24,049 bases of DNA from Margaritispora aquatica (lineage: Eukaryota > Ascomycota > Leotiomycetes > Helotiales > Discinellaceae). Under the pieces are notes generated by a model, which did not search any database, was not told where the DNA came from, and worked only from the letters and a program-made list of their open reading frames with translations. The DNA lies in assembly GCA_007644065.1 (NCBI GenBank), contig VJWN01000045.1:1-24049 (forward strand), given 5' to 3'. Below, in pieces: positions 9,701-18,943 of this stretch. The position numbers were made by a program, and so were the translations under genes. Every line of letters starts with the position of its first letter. Positions within the stretch are counted from its first letter, which is position 1.

Positions 9701-11118
9701 CCGACTCAACTGACAGTGCGAGTAGCGTACTACAGGAAGTGCCAATTGCGCCATTTAGCTTGCTGTCAGGCGACCGCATCGACAACATGCTACATCAGGC
9801 CCGTGAACAGTGTCAATTATCGAGCGAACAGATAATTGAGGATCTTTATCCATGTACGCCGCTTCAGGAAGGCCTGATGACGCTCACAATGCAACAGCCG
9901 ACCTCAAATATTGTACGTTATGTGTATCGACTTGATGGGCAAGTCGATGTGGCTCGTTTCAAAGACGCCTGGAGCCAGACGGTGTTGCATTGCGTCAACT
10001 TACGGACTCGAATCGTCTTCGTGAACGGACGAATGGCTCAAGTGGTCGTTGGTGGAGACCCTTCTTGGAATTTCGATGATCATGCTGACGCAGAGCCCGC
10101 CCTTGGAGAGCGAGGGACACGCATGGGCTTTGGCTCACAACTCTTTCGCTATGCTCTCTTGAAAGGGAGCGATGATCGCCTTTACTTTATCTGGACCATG
10201 CACTACTGCATCCTCGATCCTTGGACCGGTGATCTCATGAGGCAGAAATTGCACTCCGCTTATCACGCCGTGGAAGGTCCTAAGCTTCAGCCATTCAATC
10301 GCTTCATCAAGTACATCACCGACCTGAATCATGAGGAATGTAATGCCTACTGGACAGCTCAACTTCAGGGTGTTCAGCGAACAGTCTTCCCAAAATGCAG
10401 CCTAGAGCAGGAGACGGAGAGGGAAACTGCTAGGGCTGGTCAGTATATCCGATTACTTACCAAGTCCGTCCCATGGCCCACCTCACCAGCTTCGTCGATA
10501 ACAAGAGCAACGATCTTACGAGCAGCGTGGGCTCTGGTAATTGCTCGATATTGCCAGTCAGAAGATGTGTGCTTTGGCACGAACATCTCGGGTCGTAACG
10601 CTCCAATTTCAGGCTTGGATGCCATGGTTGGGCTCATGCCAGCAACCATTCCCGTAAGGGTGCGGTTCGATCATGAACAAAAAGCAATTGCCTGGTTGCA
10701 AGAGGTTCAAGAGCAGGCAACCAATATGACAGCTTATGAACAGTATGGTTTGCAGAAGATCTCCGAGCTCAGTCCTGAAGCACGGGCAGCATGCGATTTC
10801 ACCAGCCTGATGATTATTCAGCCAGCACACCTTCTCGACTCGGCCGCTGCCTCAGACTCTGTGATGATTTCCGCTGCCGATGAATTGGAGGGCGTGGAGG
10901 GCTACTTCAATTATCCACTCTTGAAGGGATACTTCATACAACCTTTATTTGTCCAGATTTTGTTATATGAAGATCATATCGATTTTGATGCTGCATACGA
11001 TCCAGGCGTCATGGTCCGAAGCCAAATCATAGAATTATCCAATCACTTCGAGCGCGCCCTACAACAGCTGTGTATTCTCGATGAGACGACGCTCATGGGC
11101 TCTATGCTTATACATTGA
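6778..11118 (+). CDS. Single-module nonribosomal peptide synthetase (partial C - A - T - C)
   Basis: Activates an amino acid as its adenylate, holds it as a thioester and passes it to a condensation domain. The gene is one exon of 1446 residues from the ATG at 6778; the frame is open further upstream but has no earlier ATG. Residues about 90-350 are the C-terminal part of a condensation domain without its HHxxxDG motif. The adenylation domain (about 360-875) shows FTSGSTGTPKG, NAYGPSE, YKTGDLVRY, GRKDTQVKLRGQRLELGEIE and KIDRKTL. The carrier domain has GGDSIS with the phosphopantetheine Ser near 940. The last condensation domain (about 1020-1446) has HYCILDPW at 1142-1149 where HHxxxDGW is expected. 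My reading of the ten-residue specificity code is D S S I I S A V D K, which matches no code I know. There is no thioesterase, reductase or terminal carrier domain, so the product must be released or handed on by the last C domain or by another protein. The product is unknown. Confidence 0.93.
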   Translation: MGSVMIEERNLHTEPQQNLRLSEDIKPRIMEGNSVIDIVDKIHHEDSAVDLSLVPNTVAKPDPSPPVVNGNGVHAITTPTNEPEGIPCQKVPVQLLPTPFESQKYWTSQLAGASAANFPPKQSTGTGTGVCSTFTRPLQIPRSCATTISTSNLLRGAWALVLARYLDSTDVVFGSNVLEHFAPIPEIEIPDILESPFSTMLPLRVQINKDDTTANFLGKLQQQISDMMPHAHTGLENIRRFGNAVSEACNIQNQLIIQLNEKNHAPEERVTESIRRDFSACPLVLQCTIDNQESIEAQFIFDAGRISLQQIHTLCNQFEFVVNQLMTQETRSVSDIDLCGPQDVRQILQWNRRSLPRRVNACVQDLISEQALRDPNHEAIHACDGNVTYGELDTLSDNLALHLASLGVRAEMIVAMCFEKSKWAIIAMLAIMKAGGAFVSLDPAHPAKRHRALLDRINAEVIITSPEVAPSCSGMVKHVVVLSADFISQLPKAKSDSDRSTPLQLCGSPKNAAYVIFTSGSTGTPKGMLVEQAPLCSSIIGHGEAYGLDPASRILQFSNFTFDSCLSEILTPLVFGGTVCIPSDTQRLQDVAKFIKDAEINVAILTPTFASTLKPEEIPTLKTLILSGEKISQAQMETWCDKVELINAYGPSEVCVDCMLHVVRSSSDSPNNIGFAHNATCWIADPDNHDRLAPIGCPGELLVQAPGLARGYLDDEKQTKASFLPTAKWLPLSVVGEGRPFGLYKTGDLVRYNHDGSMEYIGRKDTQVKLRGQRLELGEIEYSIRKTLPDLEHIVVELVGQASHNVLVGFLAFPRVHDGKGGQDLEDLLLPMDETMGSILTRLMDDLEATLPLFMVPRLFLPLQDMPFTSSMKIDRKTLRMWASNMTASQLATYSLLRQEKILPTTEIEFKIRELWAEVLQIDAEAIGKNDNFLRIGGDSISAIRLVSRARQQGISLTVASIFKDGRLSHVAAMADSTDSASSVLQEVPIAPFSLLSGDRIDNMLHQAREQCQLSSEQIIEDLYPCTPLQEGLMTLTMQQPTSNIVRYVYRLDGQVDVARFKDAWSQTVLHCVNLRTRIVFVNGRMAQVVVGGDPSWNFDDHADAEPALGERGTRMGFGSQLFRYALLKGSDDRLYFIWTMHYCILDPWTGDLMRQKLHSAYHAVEGPKLQPFNRFIKYITDLNHEECNAYWTAQLQGVQRTVFPKCSLEQETERETARAGQYIRLLTKSVPWPTSPASSITRATILRAAWALVIARYCQSEDVCFGTNISGRNAPISGLDAMVGLMPATIPVRVRFDHEQKAIAWLQEVQEQATNMTAYEQYGLQKISELSPEARAACDFTSLMIIQPAHLLDSAAASDSVMISAADELEGVEGYFNYPLLKGYFIQPLFVQILLYEDHIDFDAAYDPGVMVRSQIIELSNHFERALQQLCILDETTLMGSMLIH

Positions 11119-11790
11119 TCGAGAGATTTGCATGGGAAGTAGTAAAAGTCAAATGATGGATTCAGTCAGGGCTCAGGCAGCCTACCTTACTACCAAAGCA
11201 GGCTAAAGCCTAATCAAGAATGGTCACATGATGGACTCCCATAAAATCATTGCTTAGGAGAACATTTGTCGCTTGTTGAAAGGTGGATATTTTTCGGATA
11301 TTGTGTATATCTGACTTCAGGTTCGATCATGTATATTTCCAAATGGATATCTCTTTGGATGTGTTGTGTTTATAAATTAAATTCACTTCCTTGGCTCGAC
11401 GAGTTGTAACCTCAAATGAACATGGAATGAAATTTGATGACAGCTAGCCTTTAGCCTTTCGCCATTCAGACCACCAACTAAACCAACCTGAAATCCAGAC
11501 GCCATACCCGGCAAGTACAGAAAGAAACCAGAAACCATGAAAACCGTTACGCACTTACAAAAGGTATACCTCTCCTTCTGGTACGGAGTTACTACTCCAT
11601 CTTCCGACCAGACCAGCACAGCTGCACAGCTGCTCACCTGCACAGCTGTACGTACATTCCTCCTTCAGTTACACAATAAGCACTATAAATGGGCTTACGA
11701 TCCTAAAGAAGCATTTCATTCGATGCGCTGGTTGCATTTGCATGTATACGTTCAGGTTGGGACGTCATTGGAGGATACCTGACCTATATA
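11119..11790. other. NRPS 3' flank, no gene seen
   Basis: This stretch after the NRPS stop codon holds only short open frames that match nothing. A CACAGCTG-type repeat (three to four CAGCTG units) lies at about 11619-11648. The left part probably contains the NRPS 3' UTR and polyadenylation site. TA at 11789-11790 is the left target duplication of the adjacent MITE. Confidence 0.5.
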
Positions 11791-12216
11791 CTCAACCCCC
11801 CTCCCCCCCAAGAATAAAGTTTATTTAGTAGAACTACTTCCTTTTTAAATAAAGCTATTTATAAGCGGGTTTGGCCATTAAAAAACACGTAGAAACTACT
11901 AGAACCACTTATTATATAATTATAAAAGTAGTAGAAAAATAGTAGAATTCTTAACTTTCAATATAGAAATAGATATTAGAAATAATTTAGTAATAGTAAA
12001 GAGAAGTTTTAATAAGATTATAATTCCTATAATACTAATTCTTATCACCCTACCAAACGAACTTTATAGTTAGCTATATTTAGAAGGCGGTAACGAAAGC
12101 GGTAAGAGTAGTTTAAATAAAATCGAACTTTTCCATTGGCCAAAACCCCTTATAGATATCTTTATTAGAAAAGGAAGTAGTTCTACTAAATAAACTTTAT
12201 TCTTAGGGGGGTAGAG
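11791..12216. mobile_element. MITE with long terminal inverted repeats, TA target site
   Basis: The left arm (about 11791-11880) and the right arm (about 12131-12216) are inverted copies. They share AAGAATAAAGTTTATTTAG, continue through AGAACTACTTCCTTTT, and further in share TTTGGCCA. The outer ends read CTCAACCCCCC and CTCTACCCCCC, and TA dinucleotides flank the element at 11789-11790 and 12217-12218. The left arm has an additional C tract. Long inverted repeats and a TA target fit a Tc1/mariner or pogo-type non-autonomous element. The interior is AT-rich and non-coding, suggesting RIP. The element falls between the NRPS and the bZIP gene. Confidence 0.75.
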
Positions 12217-13030
12217 TAGTAAGGTCTTACCGTTAGCTTATTTATCCGCCTTGATCCGGGCTGATCCGTGGCCAAAGCGGGTTGTGGGTGACAGGCTGTG
12301 ATGCGCGCGGGCCCCCAGCCCCCCCGCTCTCCAGGCTGTCATGCTGCAAACCCCCCGTCGCTATTTCGATCTACACGAGTATCGCCGAAAGAGACGGAGT
12401 GACAAGGTGCTCAAAGAATGAAAGCACGCAAGCAAGCCAATCCAAATTTGTATGGGATGGGCCTAGACAAGACAATGACAGGCTCCAGCCGAGTGTGCCG
12501 TTGTACGAAAGATACATTTCTATACACATTTTCTATACTGACATACCAATTCGTGGAGCTCAAGATGTAATCTTCCTTGCTCACTAGAAAGCGACACAGC
12601 AGGAGCAGGTGGTTTTAAATGGTCAGCTCGTCATTTCACAAATCAGAGATGCTGGGGATAAGTTTTGTCACCGGTCTTTGGTCTACAAGGGTTTGGGTTT
12701 AAGGGTTAAAGGGTTAGCGACAGGCCTTCCAAGCCGAACCAAACATACAACATGCAATATGCAAATCATACAAATGGAGGTCTTTCTGCCCACACAACTT
12801 GGAACTTTTATATAGGCAGAATCAAGGCGGTGACAAAACTTCACCCCCAGCACTTTCCCAATCCGCCGTTGCGTGCTTTCGTGCCGTTCCGCGAAACAAG
12901 CAAGTGACTACAGGTTCAGGGGCTGTCAGCGGCAGGGGGCTTGGGCTTGGGTGTATATATCGATCCGGGTGGCACTTATTTGGTGGTGGTGGTTCTTCTC
13001 CTCTCCGAACCATGCCACCACCCACTAGAT

Positions 13031-13073
<43 letters not shown>

Positions 13074-13081
13074 AAATAATC
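12217..13081 (+). promoter_or_regulatory. Upstream region of the bZIP gene
   Basis: This 865-bp region precedes the bZIP start. Possible TATA-like elements are TTTTATATAGG near 12807-12817 and GTATATATCG near 12953-12962. A G/C-homopolymer patch lies near 12309-12328. The open frames in it are short and unlike any family I know. The last 50 bp are an AGAA microsatellite described separately. Confidence 0.45.
13031..13076 (+). repeat. AGAA tetranucleotide microsatellite in the bZIP 5' leader
   Basis: About eleven and a half tandem AGAA units end 5 nt before the proposed bZIP ATG at 13082, so the tract should be in the 5' UTR or core promoter. A purine-only leader next to the start may affect initiation, and the tract is likely to vary in length between strains. 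Confidence 0.9.
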
Positions 13082-14781
13082 ATGTCTCATTCCAATGTCT
13101 TCTCGCAGGCTTCTTACCAGTCGTCATTTTCCCTCCCAGATTTACGGAACATACCCAATGAAGTCGACTTGGGAAAGACGCAAGATCGCAAAGAGAAGAA
13201 AAAGGTTCAGAATCGGGAGGCGCAGAGAACATACCGTGAGCCTTACTCCTCCTAACTCACAGCCGAAGAAGAGACGGTATGCTAACATGATCCAAGGAAA
13301 CCGTATGAAGGCGCGCCGGGAGGCGTTAGAGGCGAGATTGGCATCGGAAGACGCAGAGGCGTCCCAGAGTACCGATGAAGCGGCCATTACTCACTTGTGG
13401 TCCGCACGTACACTTTCAAGGTCGCCAGGAATTGCTGTGGGCAATAAATTTCTCTCGGTCATGGAGTCACGCCAACAACAGCAACAACAACAACAACAAC
13501 ATCTACGAAATGAGACAAGTCGGTCTCTGGTGCCTCAAGTGAGTCCTCTGGTGGACGATCAGAGGAGGAGGGCCAGTGACGACGACGTGAACTCTTTGCT
13601 TACCTACGATAAATTTTCGGTCGAAAGTATCGAGTGCGAAGATATTTTAACCCCATCCTTCGAATCCATGAGAGGCAACACGAGAAGCAGGTCCAACGAG
13701 CTTTTCTTGGATATATTAAGCTCGCAAAATGAACTTATTAACAGGCTGGATCAAATCCAGCAAGGTATGAAAGAGGGAGATGATGTTGACAAGGCGAACA
13801 AGGATGCAATAAGTATGTTGTCCGACTTCTAATTTTCATAGCAAGTTTTAGTATTGGAATTGACCATAAAATTAGCATTACAAAACTCAGGTTGGGGTGG
13901 TAAATTGCCGCATTTAGATCGGACGTTTCTCAAGACAAATAGCCAGGCAAATCTGGCTTTTCTGGGGCATCCGGATCACGAGCCGTGGGCTCACGACATC
14001 TCAATCTCACATGTAGGTGAGACGTGTCTGCTAAGCGATTCTCCCACACCACAATTGACGGCCTCGAGCGCTTCACAAGCGAGAACAAGAATTCCGGATT
14101 CCGACCAATGCGAGTTTATCAACTGGCCGACGAAATCCCTCTCCCAGAGCGAGCAGTTCGAGTCGATCTTGGAACATACCGCCAAGCTAGGGTTCGAACA
14201 CTTCGATTTAGTCGCGGCGAGCTACTACATTCACGAGTTCAACAAATCGTCCTTTATTGCCAACGAGCAGCGCATGAGCCGAAATCGACGCTTGCCAGCC
14301 GTACTCGCACAGCTCTTTTCCGCCACAGCCTCGTGGAGCGAGTGGGAGCGCCGAGGGGTCCACCAGGAAATCATCAAGATTGCCGAATCCATGCTTCTTT
14401 CCGAGACCAAGGCGTGTAATTCCGCACTGGACGAGAAGATCCTGCCGCTGGTGGATGGGTGTCTCAAGGAGCCATTCCCATCCACATCCACATCCACATC
14501 CACATCTGCTGCGTCGGCAGCTGTACGGGGAGAGATTGAGAGCGGTGTAAGTTTCTGATTGACACGAAGTCAAAGACTCGTCTCCATTTAGACGGTTATG
14601 CTAATTCCAAGCCAAGCTGCCAAACTTCTGGACCCTCGTCATGGCCTTGACCGAGGGGAATCGGGGGGTGAAGCCCAATGACCGATCTAAAGTCGCGACG
14701 GCTACCATTCTGTTGTTGCTCTATGCAGGCCGCATGCGCAAGGACCAACTCCTGGGTCTTCTCGGTGCCTTTCTCGTGTAA
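13082..14781 (+). CDS. bZIP transcription factor with DUF3425-like C-terminal domain
   Basis: Nuclear DNA-binding regulator, probably the pathway regulator. Four exons, 13082-13235, 13297-13764, 13852-14546 and 14617-14781, keep frame and give 493 residues. Introns are 61, 87 and 70 nt, and the first and third contain CTAAC or CTAAT near the acceptor. The basic region KKKVQNREAQRTYR carries the N-x7-R signature (N44, R52). The first intron splits the codon of R52. The zipper after it is short and poor in leucine, as in many fungal Yap-like proteins. A glutamine run is encoded at 13473-13500, and a Ser/Thr repeat by CCACAT units at about 14477-14505. Residues about 305-493 (FDLVAASYY, SRNRRLPAVLAQLF, WSEWERRG and the last exon) resemble the DUF3425 domain. 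Intron 2 is the least certain: I chose the acceptor at 13851 because it alone preserves frame with a good donor. Confidence 0.85.
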
Positions 14782-15533
14782 ATTAAGTTCAGTGCACCCT
14801 GCGTGCTGTCTCCATAAAAAAGCTTGTTGATGTGTACACCTTCCTCGTGTCAGAGGGACAAGAAATCGAGAATAGAGGGGAGGAGGCTAACTCCACAAAA
14901 GCATTACAATTGATATTTGGATACTTGAATTACTTCTGTAATGGAATTCTTCTCACACAAATCGTTTTCCCGTGACTGTGACAATTATCATGGTCACAAC
15001 GAGCAAGTTCTCGACCTGTGGAAGTAGTAATCTTACTTGTGTCGGATACAACCTCCTGGAAGCATTGGTAACGTATCTTGTATCTGTTGAAATAGAAGCT
15101 CGTGCACTTTATTGGCACGCTTTATTGCTCTTATCTATATATCATATATATAGAGGGCTCTCCTTCCATCCTCATGCATTGGGATGGAAAATGTCGGTAA
15201 AATACGGATTTCAAGCAAAGTGCAAGTACGCGTACAAGTAACAAACAATACACTTCGTGAATATTCATATTCATACCATGTATGTTTACTCTTCCTTTTT
15301 GTTCTTCCCTTTTCCCCTTCTTATTCGTGAGGGAAGGCCATACACAACGTGTGCTAAATCCAACGAAAGTGTGTGAGGCGGGGCGGGGAATTTCCAATTT
15401 TCCCCACAGGGCGAGGTGGGTTTATGCCGTACTGGAAAAGGCGGGAGGATCCGCAGCGGAAGCGTTAAGGTTACGTAAAGTTAGCGTAGCCGCACTCGAT
15501 CAGAAACCTTATCTTACGTACCTAAGGTATGTA
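14782..15533. other. Intergenic region after bZIP gene, no gene seen
   Basis: The stretch holds the bZIP 3' UTR and otherwise unassigned sequence. A TATATATCATATATATAG tract lies near 15134-15151. The open frames are short and match nothing. TA at 15532-15533 is the left target duplication of the next MITE. Confidence 0.5.
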
Positions 15534-15896
15534 CAGTAGGGTGCAACAAGTCAAGGACCCCCCCCCTTTTACAACGCCAAGCGGCATATTCCTAATACAG
15601 TATATTTTTCTATACTGCTTTTACAATTATAATATTTGATAAACTATCCTTTTGACCGTATTAGAGTATCAACTCTATTATTTATAGTTGTAGCTAGTCT
15701 TTAAAATATAAAAGTATTTATATTATATCTAATATACTACTTTAGCTCCTCTAAAGGGAGTTTTCTTTTCGTAGTGGTATTATTAATACTTTTAAAGGAT
15801 AGAGATCGTAGGAAAAGCAGCATGGAAAATATACTGTATTGGGAATATGCCTCTTGGCGTTGCAAGGGGGGGTCCTTCACTTGTTGCACCCCACTG
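15534..15896. mobile_element. MITE with ~90-bp inverted repeats, TA target site
   Basis: The left end reads CAGTAGGGTGCAACAAGTC and the reverse complement of the right end reads CAGTGGGGTGCAACAAGTG. The two arms remain alike inward for about 90 bp, sharing an AAGGACCCCCC block, ACGCCAAG, GGCATATTCC and AATACAGTATATTTT. TA flanks both sides (15532-15533 and 15897-15898). This fits a Tc1/mariner or Fot1/pogo-type non-autonomous element of 363 bp. The central 150 bp are AT-rich and non-coding. Its arms differ in sequence from those of the element at 11791-12216, so it is a separate family. Confidence 0.82.
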
Positions 15897-18423
15897 TAGG
15901 GAGGGACCACATCCGCCATGAGTGAGTGAGTGAGTGGGTGAGTGAGTGCATCCCAACTCCCGAGACCTGGGTCCTGGGTCCTGGGTGTGAGATGTGATGA
16001 GATGAGATCCACCCTCTCTGCCCACCCACCTGCAGGCTAAGGTAGGTATGTCTCGGAGCTTCTTGGATCCACCACATTTGCAGCCGACCGGTCGGTCAGT
16101 CAGAGTGCGCCAAGAAAGCTTCGTCCATCCTGGTTGTCGCAGGCCTATATAGGCGAGGGTGTTGCGTCAATCTCCTGGTTGGTACGTGAAGGATCCGGGG
16201 CGGTAAGGTAAGGAGAGGTAAGGAGAGGAGAGGAGTCCATGCGTGTCACATTCACCTGGTATGCCTTCCAATTTGGCACCCCGTCCCCCCTCTTCTCGTG
16301 AATGAAAAACCATTCCCGTTTCTCATGATTATCAAGAAGTGTAGTGTGAGTGAGCTTATCCAGCACGGATTGTGTTTCCAAGAAAGCGGCGGACGCATTT
16401 GCATTTGCATTTGCCTACGCAGCTGCTAGCCGCAGCAGACCATCGATGAAAAAGCCCCCCCTCCCCCACCCACATGCATGCATGTATGTATGTATGTATG
16501 TGTCATCGAACCTTATTGCAGTGTAGCGATGAGCTTCCTTGGGAGTGAAGCTTCACGACTTCAAAGGATTCGTCACTCGGGATCCCTCTTCCAAGCGTTG
16601 AATGAGCGGATATATAGAGTTGCTCGCTCTTCTCCTGTGTGTGACGCTGAAGTGGTGATTCCTCAGCGTCACGATCCCCTCCTCGGCAGTTGAGCAGTCC
16701 GTTATTCTCCCGCGATGCGATCCATCGAGTTGAGCTTGCTTGGAGGTCAGGTTCATGATGATTGATGAGCGAAGCATGCTTCATCTCGTACTCTTCCCTA
16801 CGCTTTTTACAGTACCAGACACAGCGGACAGGTTTCTCCGCTTCGAGTGCTTTGACTCTGGCATCGCTTTCGGCTGGTGGATCTCTAATCATGGTCATGA
16901 TCATGATCTTGAACCACTCCACTTGCCACAGTGGATCGGACTGTGGGAAGGTTCTCTTCTCTTCTCTTCTCTTCTCTTCAAACACGGTGCCTTTCTTTTC
17001 GTATATAGCGCAACTTGATTTGGGGGATTTGAGGATGAAAAAAATGAATTCCCGTGCTTTACATGCACAGTGAGGTGGAGTTCTTCAACCAGTCAGTACC
17101 AGTTAGTTGTCTCGCACGGCCATGCTGCTGAGCATCGGAAAGACGGGAGCCTCCAGTCTCCAGTTGCTCGACCCGGAGCTGTCTGAGGCGGGATTTACCG
17201 TGGTGTTGGATCGGTGGGTGGTATCGATCGTATTGGTATGTTCTGTTTTTCATTTTCGTGTACGTGTGCGTGTGCGTATACATGTGCGAGTTCGTGTAAT
17301 CGTATGAGTTCCGGCTTGACTCATACCAAATGCAAAACCCGGGCGCATGACCTGTTGGAATCGATACACGGTAGGAAGCAAGGGCACAAGTGAGAGGCAC
17401 TGGATTAACTAGGTAAAGAGAGGAAAGCTCTTGTTGAGGTTCCTCGTCTGACTTGTATCTCTACAGAGCTTTCCGTGCTAGTACGAGAAGAGACAAGCCC
17501 TAAATAAGCCTCCACGAAGCCTTTGGTAAGCACTCGTCTCCACAGACTTTACGTCGAATTACCACTTGTGAAGGTCGTGTCTTAATATTCATATTGACAG
17601 CATCTATCTAGTGCAGGGGATTGAGTAGAACAGTTCTGTGGGAATACCACCTGCTCCTGAGACCGGCACTTCCGCGTCTGAGTTCACTCGTTGTGCTGTT
17701 GTATCGTTGGAGTTGGAGTTGGGGTTGGAGTTGTATTCTTCTTGTTCTGAGATATTCTGAAAGCAAATACTATCTATGTACAACCGCTGATCTCGCTAAT
17801 CTGATTTATCACGTGACATACTTCCATTCCCACCCTAATTCTGTACCGACAGGTTTAAACCAGGCGAGTGAGGTTTATTTGATAGTAATACTAAAAGCTA
17901 TGGAGGGAAGATACAAGATCAGAGGGGGGATTCCATATGATGTGTGTGCCAAACCTCCCCTGTTCGCTTATGCACTGTAGCTTGCACGTGCACTACCTTA
18001 TGGCCTTGAATTCCCCCCTATCCTCCATACACTCTCACTCTCACATCTAGTGCCGGAAGAGGTTTTGGTGTCAGGAGCATTGTTATGCAATGTCTGGTTT
18101 CGGAAGCAGTGTTGCTGGTAGAATCCTTCTGGAGCACTTAATTGCACCTCCTGCTCCCAAAATTCTACCGTTGTATGTCTATTCACCCCACGGACTCCAT
18201 GATCAGGTCATAACATAACGTATCCTGCTGCTTCCGCCACAAAGGCTCAGCTATCTAGTCATCTTAGTTATTTTCTAATAAAGGTGTATTTTTGAAGTAT
18301 CCTTCGTCAAGCCTTCCTAGTCTTCCGTCCTCGTCGTGCCAGTTGAGAGAGGCAGATAGATGACAGATGAACACCCTCAACTTGACCCTCGTAACCATCT
18401 TATTAGACATGGCGGATCATGCA
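15897..18423. repeat. Microsatellite-rich gap of 2.5 kb without a supported gene
   Basis: Many simple repeats occur here: GTGA units at 15920-15948, GGTCCT units at about 15965-15986, an AGGTAAGGAGAGG cluster near 16205-16235, GCATTT x3 at 16395-16413, CATG/TATG units at 16472-16501, TTCTC units at 16952-16979 and a GTGTACGTGTGCGTGTGCG-type run near 17257-17300. Short open frames exist but give low-complexity translations. One possible first exon (ATG at 17122, donor at 17214) encodes about 31 residues of ordinary composition, but I cannot place it in a family or find its next exon. I therefore call no gene. Confidence 0.55.
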
Positions 18424-18943
18424 TCAGACTGCCACCTTGACGACCAGGCCATCCAGCTCTGGCATCATCTGCACCTGGCAGCCCAGACGGCTGGTCTTCG
18501 TCAGGCCCTTAGCCGTGTCCAGCATGTCGATCTCGTCCTCCTCGGGCTTGTTGATGCGGTTGTAGAAGCTTTCATCCGTGACCACGACATGGCATGTGCT
18601 GCACGCGCACTCGCCACCACATGCTCCTTCCAGCTCTATGCTCAGCTTGCGGGAAATGTTCAGCAGATTTTCACCTACCGAAGCCGCAAAGCTGTGTTGC
18701 TTGTGCTTCTGGTCGATGAAGGTTACGTGGTATAGTCTAGGAAAGTTTCGGTTGTGTTAGCCTTCACATGGGGTGAAAAGGGAAATTGACTGCTCAAGAG
18801 GCGTCGATGAGATAAGGTGTACGTCCTACTCACTTTTCATTTGGCTCTGAAGGCGAAAGTACGAGCTCGTGTATCCCTCGGCGAATCGGTGCAAGTTTTT
18901 TGATCTGCTGGAATGTTCGTGTCCGAGGGCGTAAGCGGGACAT
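18424..18943 (-). CDS. Adrenodoxin-type [2Fe-2S] ferredoxin, mitochondrial-type presequence
   Basis: Small electron carrier of the adrenodoxin/Yah1 family. Two minus-strand exons, 18943-18834 and 18736-18424, join across a 97-nt intron (GTGAGT to CCTAG) and give 140 residues. Cluster ligands are C76, C82, C85 and C123 in the spacing C-x5-C-x2-C-x37-C. Family blocks CACSTCHVVV, KPEEDEIDMLD and TSRLGCQVQM are present. The first 30 residues hold many Arg/Lys (R3, R5, R7, R9, K15, K16, R21, R22) and few acids, as in mitochondrial presequences. CGGEC replaces the more usual C-E-G-x-x, adding a fifth cysteine, C80, within the loop. It is divergent from the MFS gene. An essential Yah1 copy is expected elsewhere in the genome, so this is probably a dedicated paralogue. 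A role as reductant for the aminomutase is inference. It is easy to miss because opposite-strand frames overlap it. Confidence 0.9.

Noticed and set aside
11310..11335. GGTTCGATC, which resembles a tRNA B box
   Set aside because: No matching A box or cloverleaf could be drawn around it.
12969..13081. bZIP start further upstream in the same open frame
   Set aside because: The upstream frame translates the AGAA repeat into a Lys/Glu/Arg run with no family support; ATG 13082 gives a typical bZIP N-terminus.
13842..14558. A separate gene for the second bZIP-region open frame
   Set aside because: It has no ATG at its start and its C-terminal half is the DUF3425-like domain expected to follow the bZIP region; an 87-nt intron joins them in frame.
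15905..16501. Short tandem repeats that might suggest a CRISPR-like array
   Set aside because: Units are 4 to 6 bases with no spacers; these are ordinary microsatellites in a eukaryotic genome.
16503..16985. Minus-strand 160-codon open frame
   Set aside because: Its start covers the TTCTC microsatellite, giving Lys/Arg/Glu-rich low complexity, and the rest matches no family.
18367..18760. Forward open frames at the ferredoxin locus
   Set aside because: The opposite strand encodes a clear ferredoxin with all cluster cysteines; the forward frames are its shadows.
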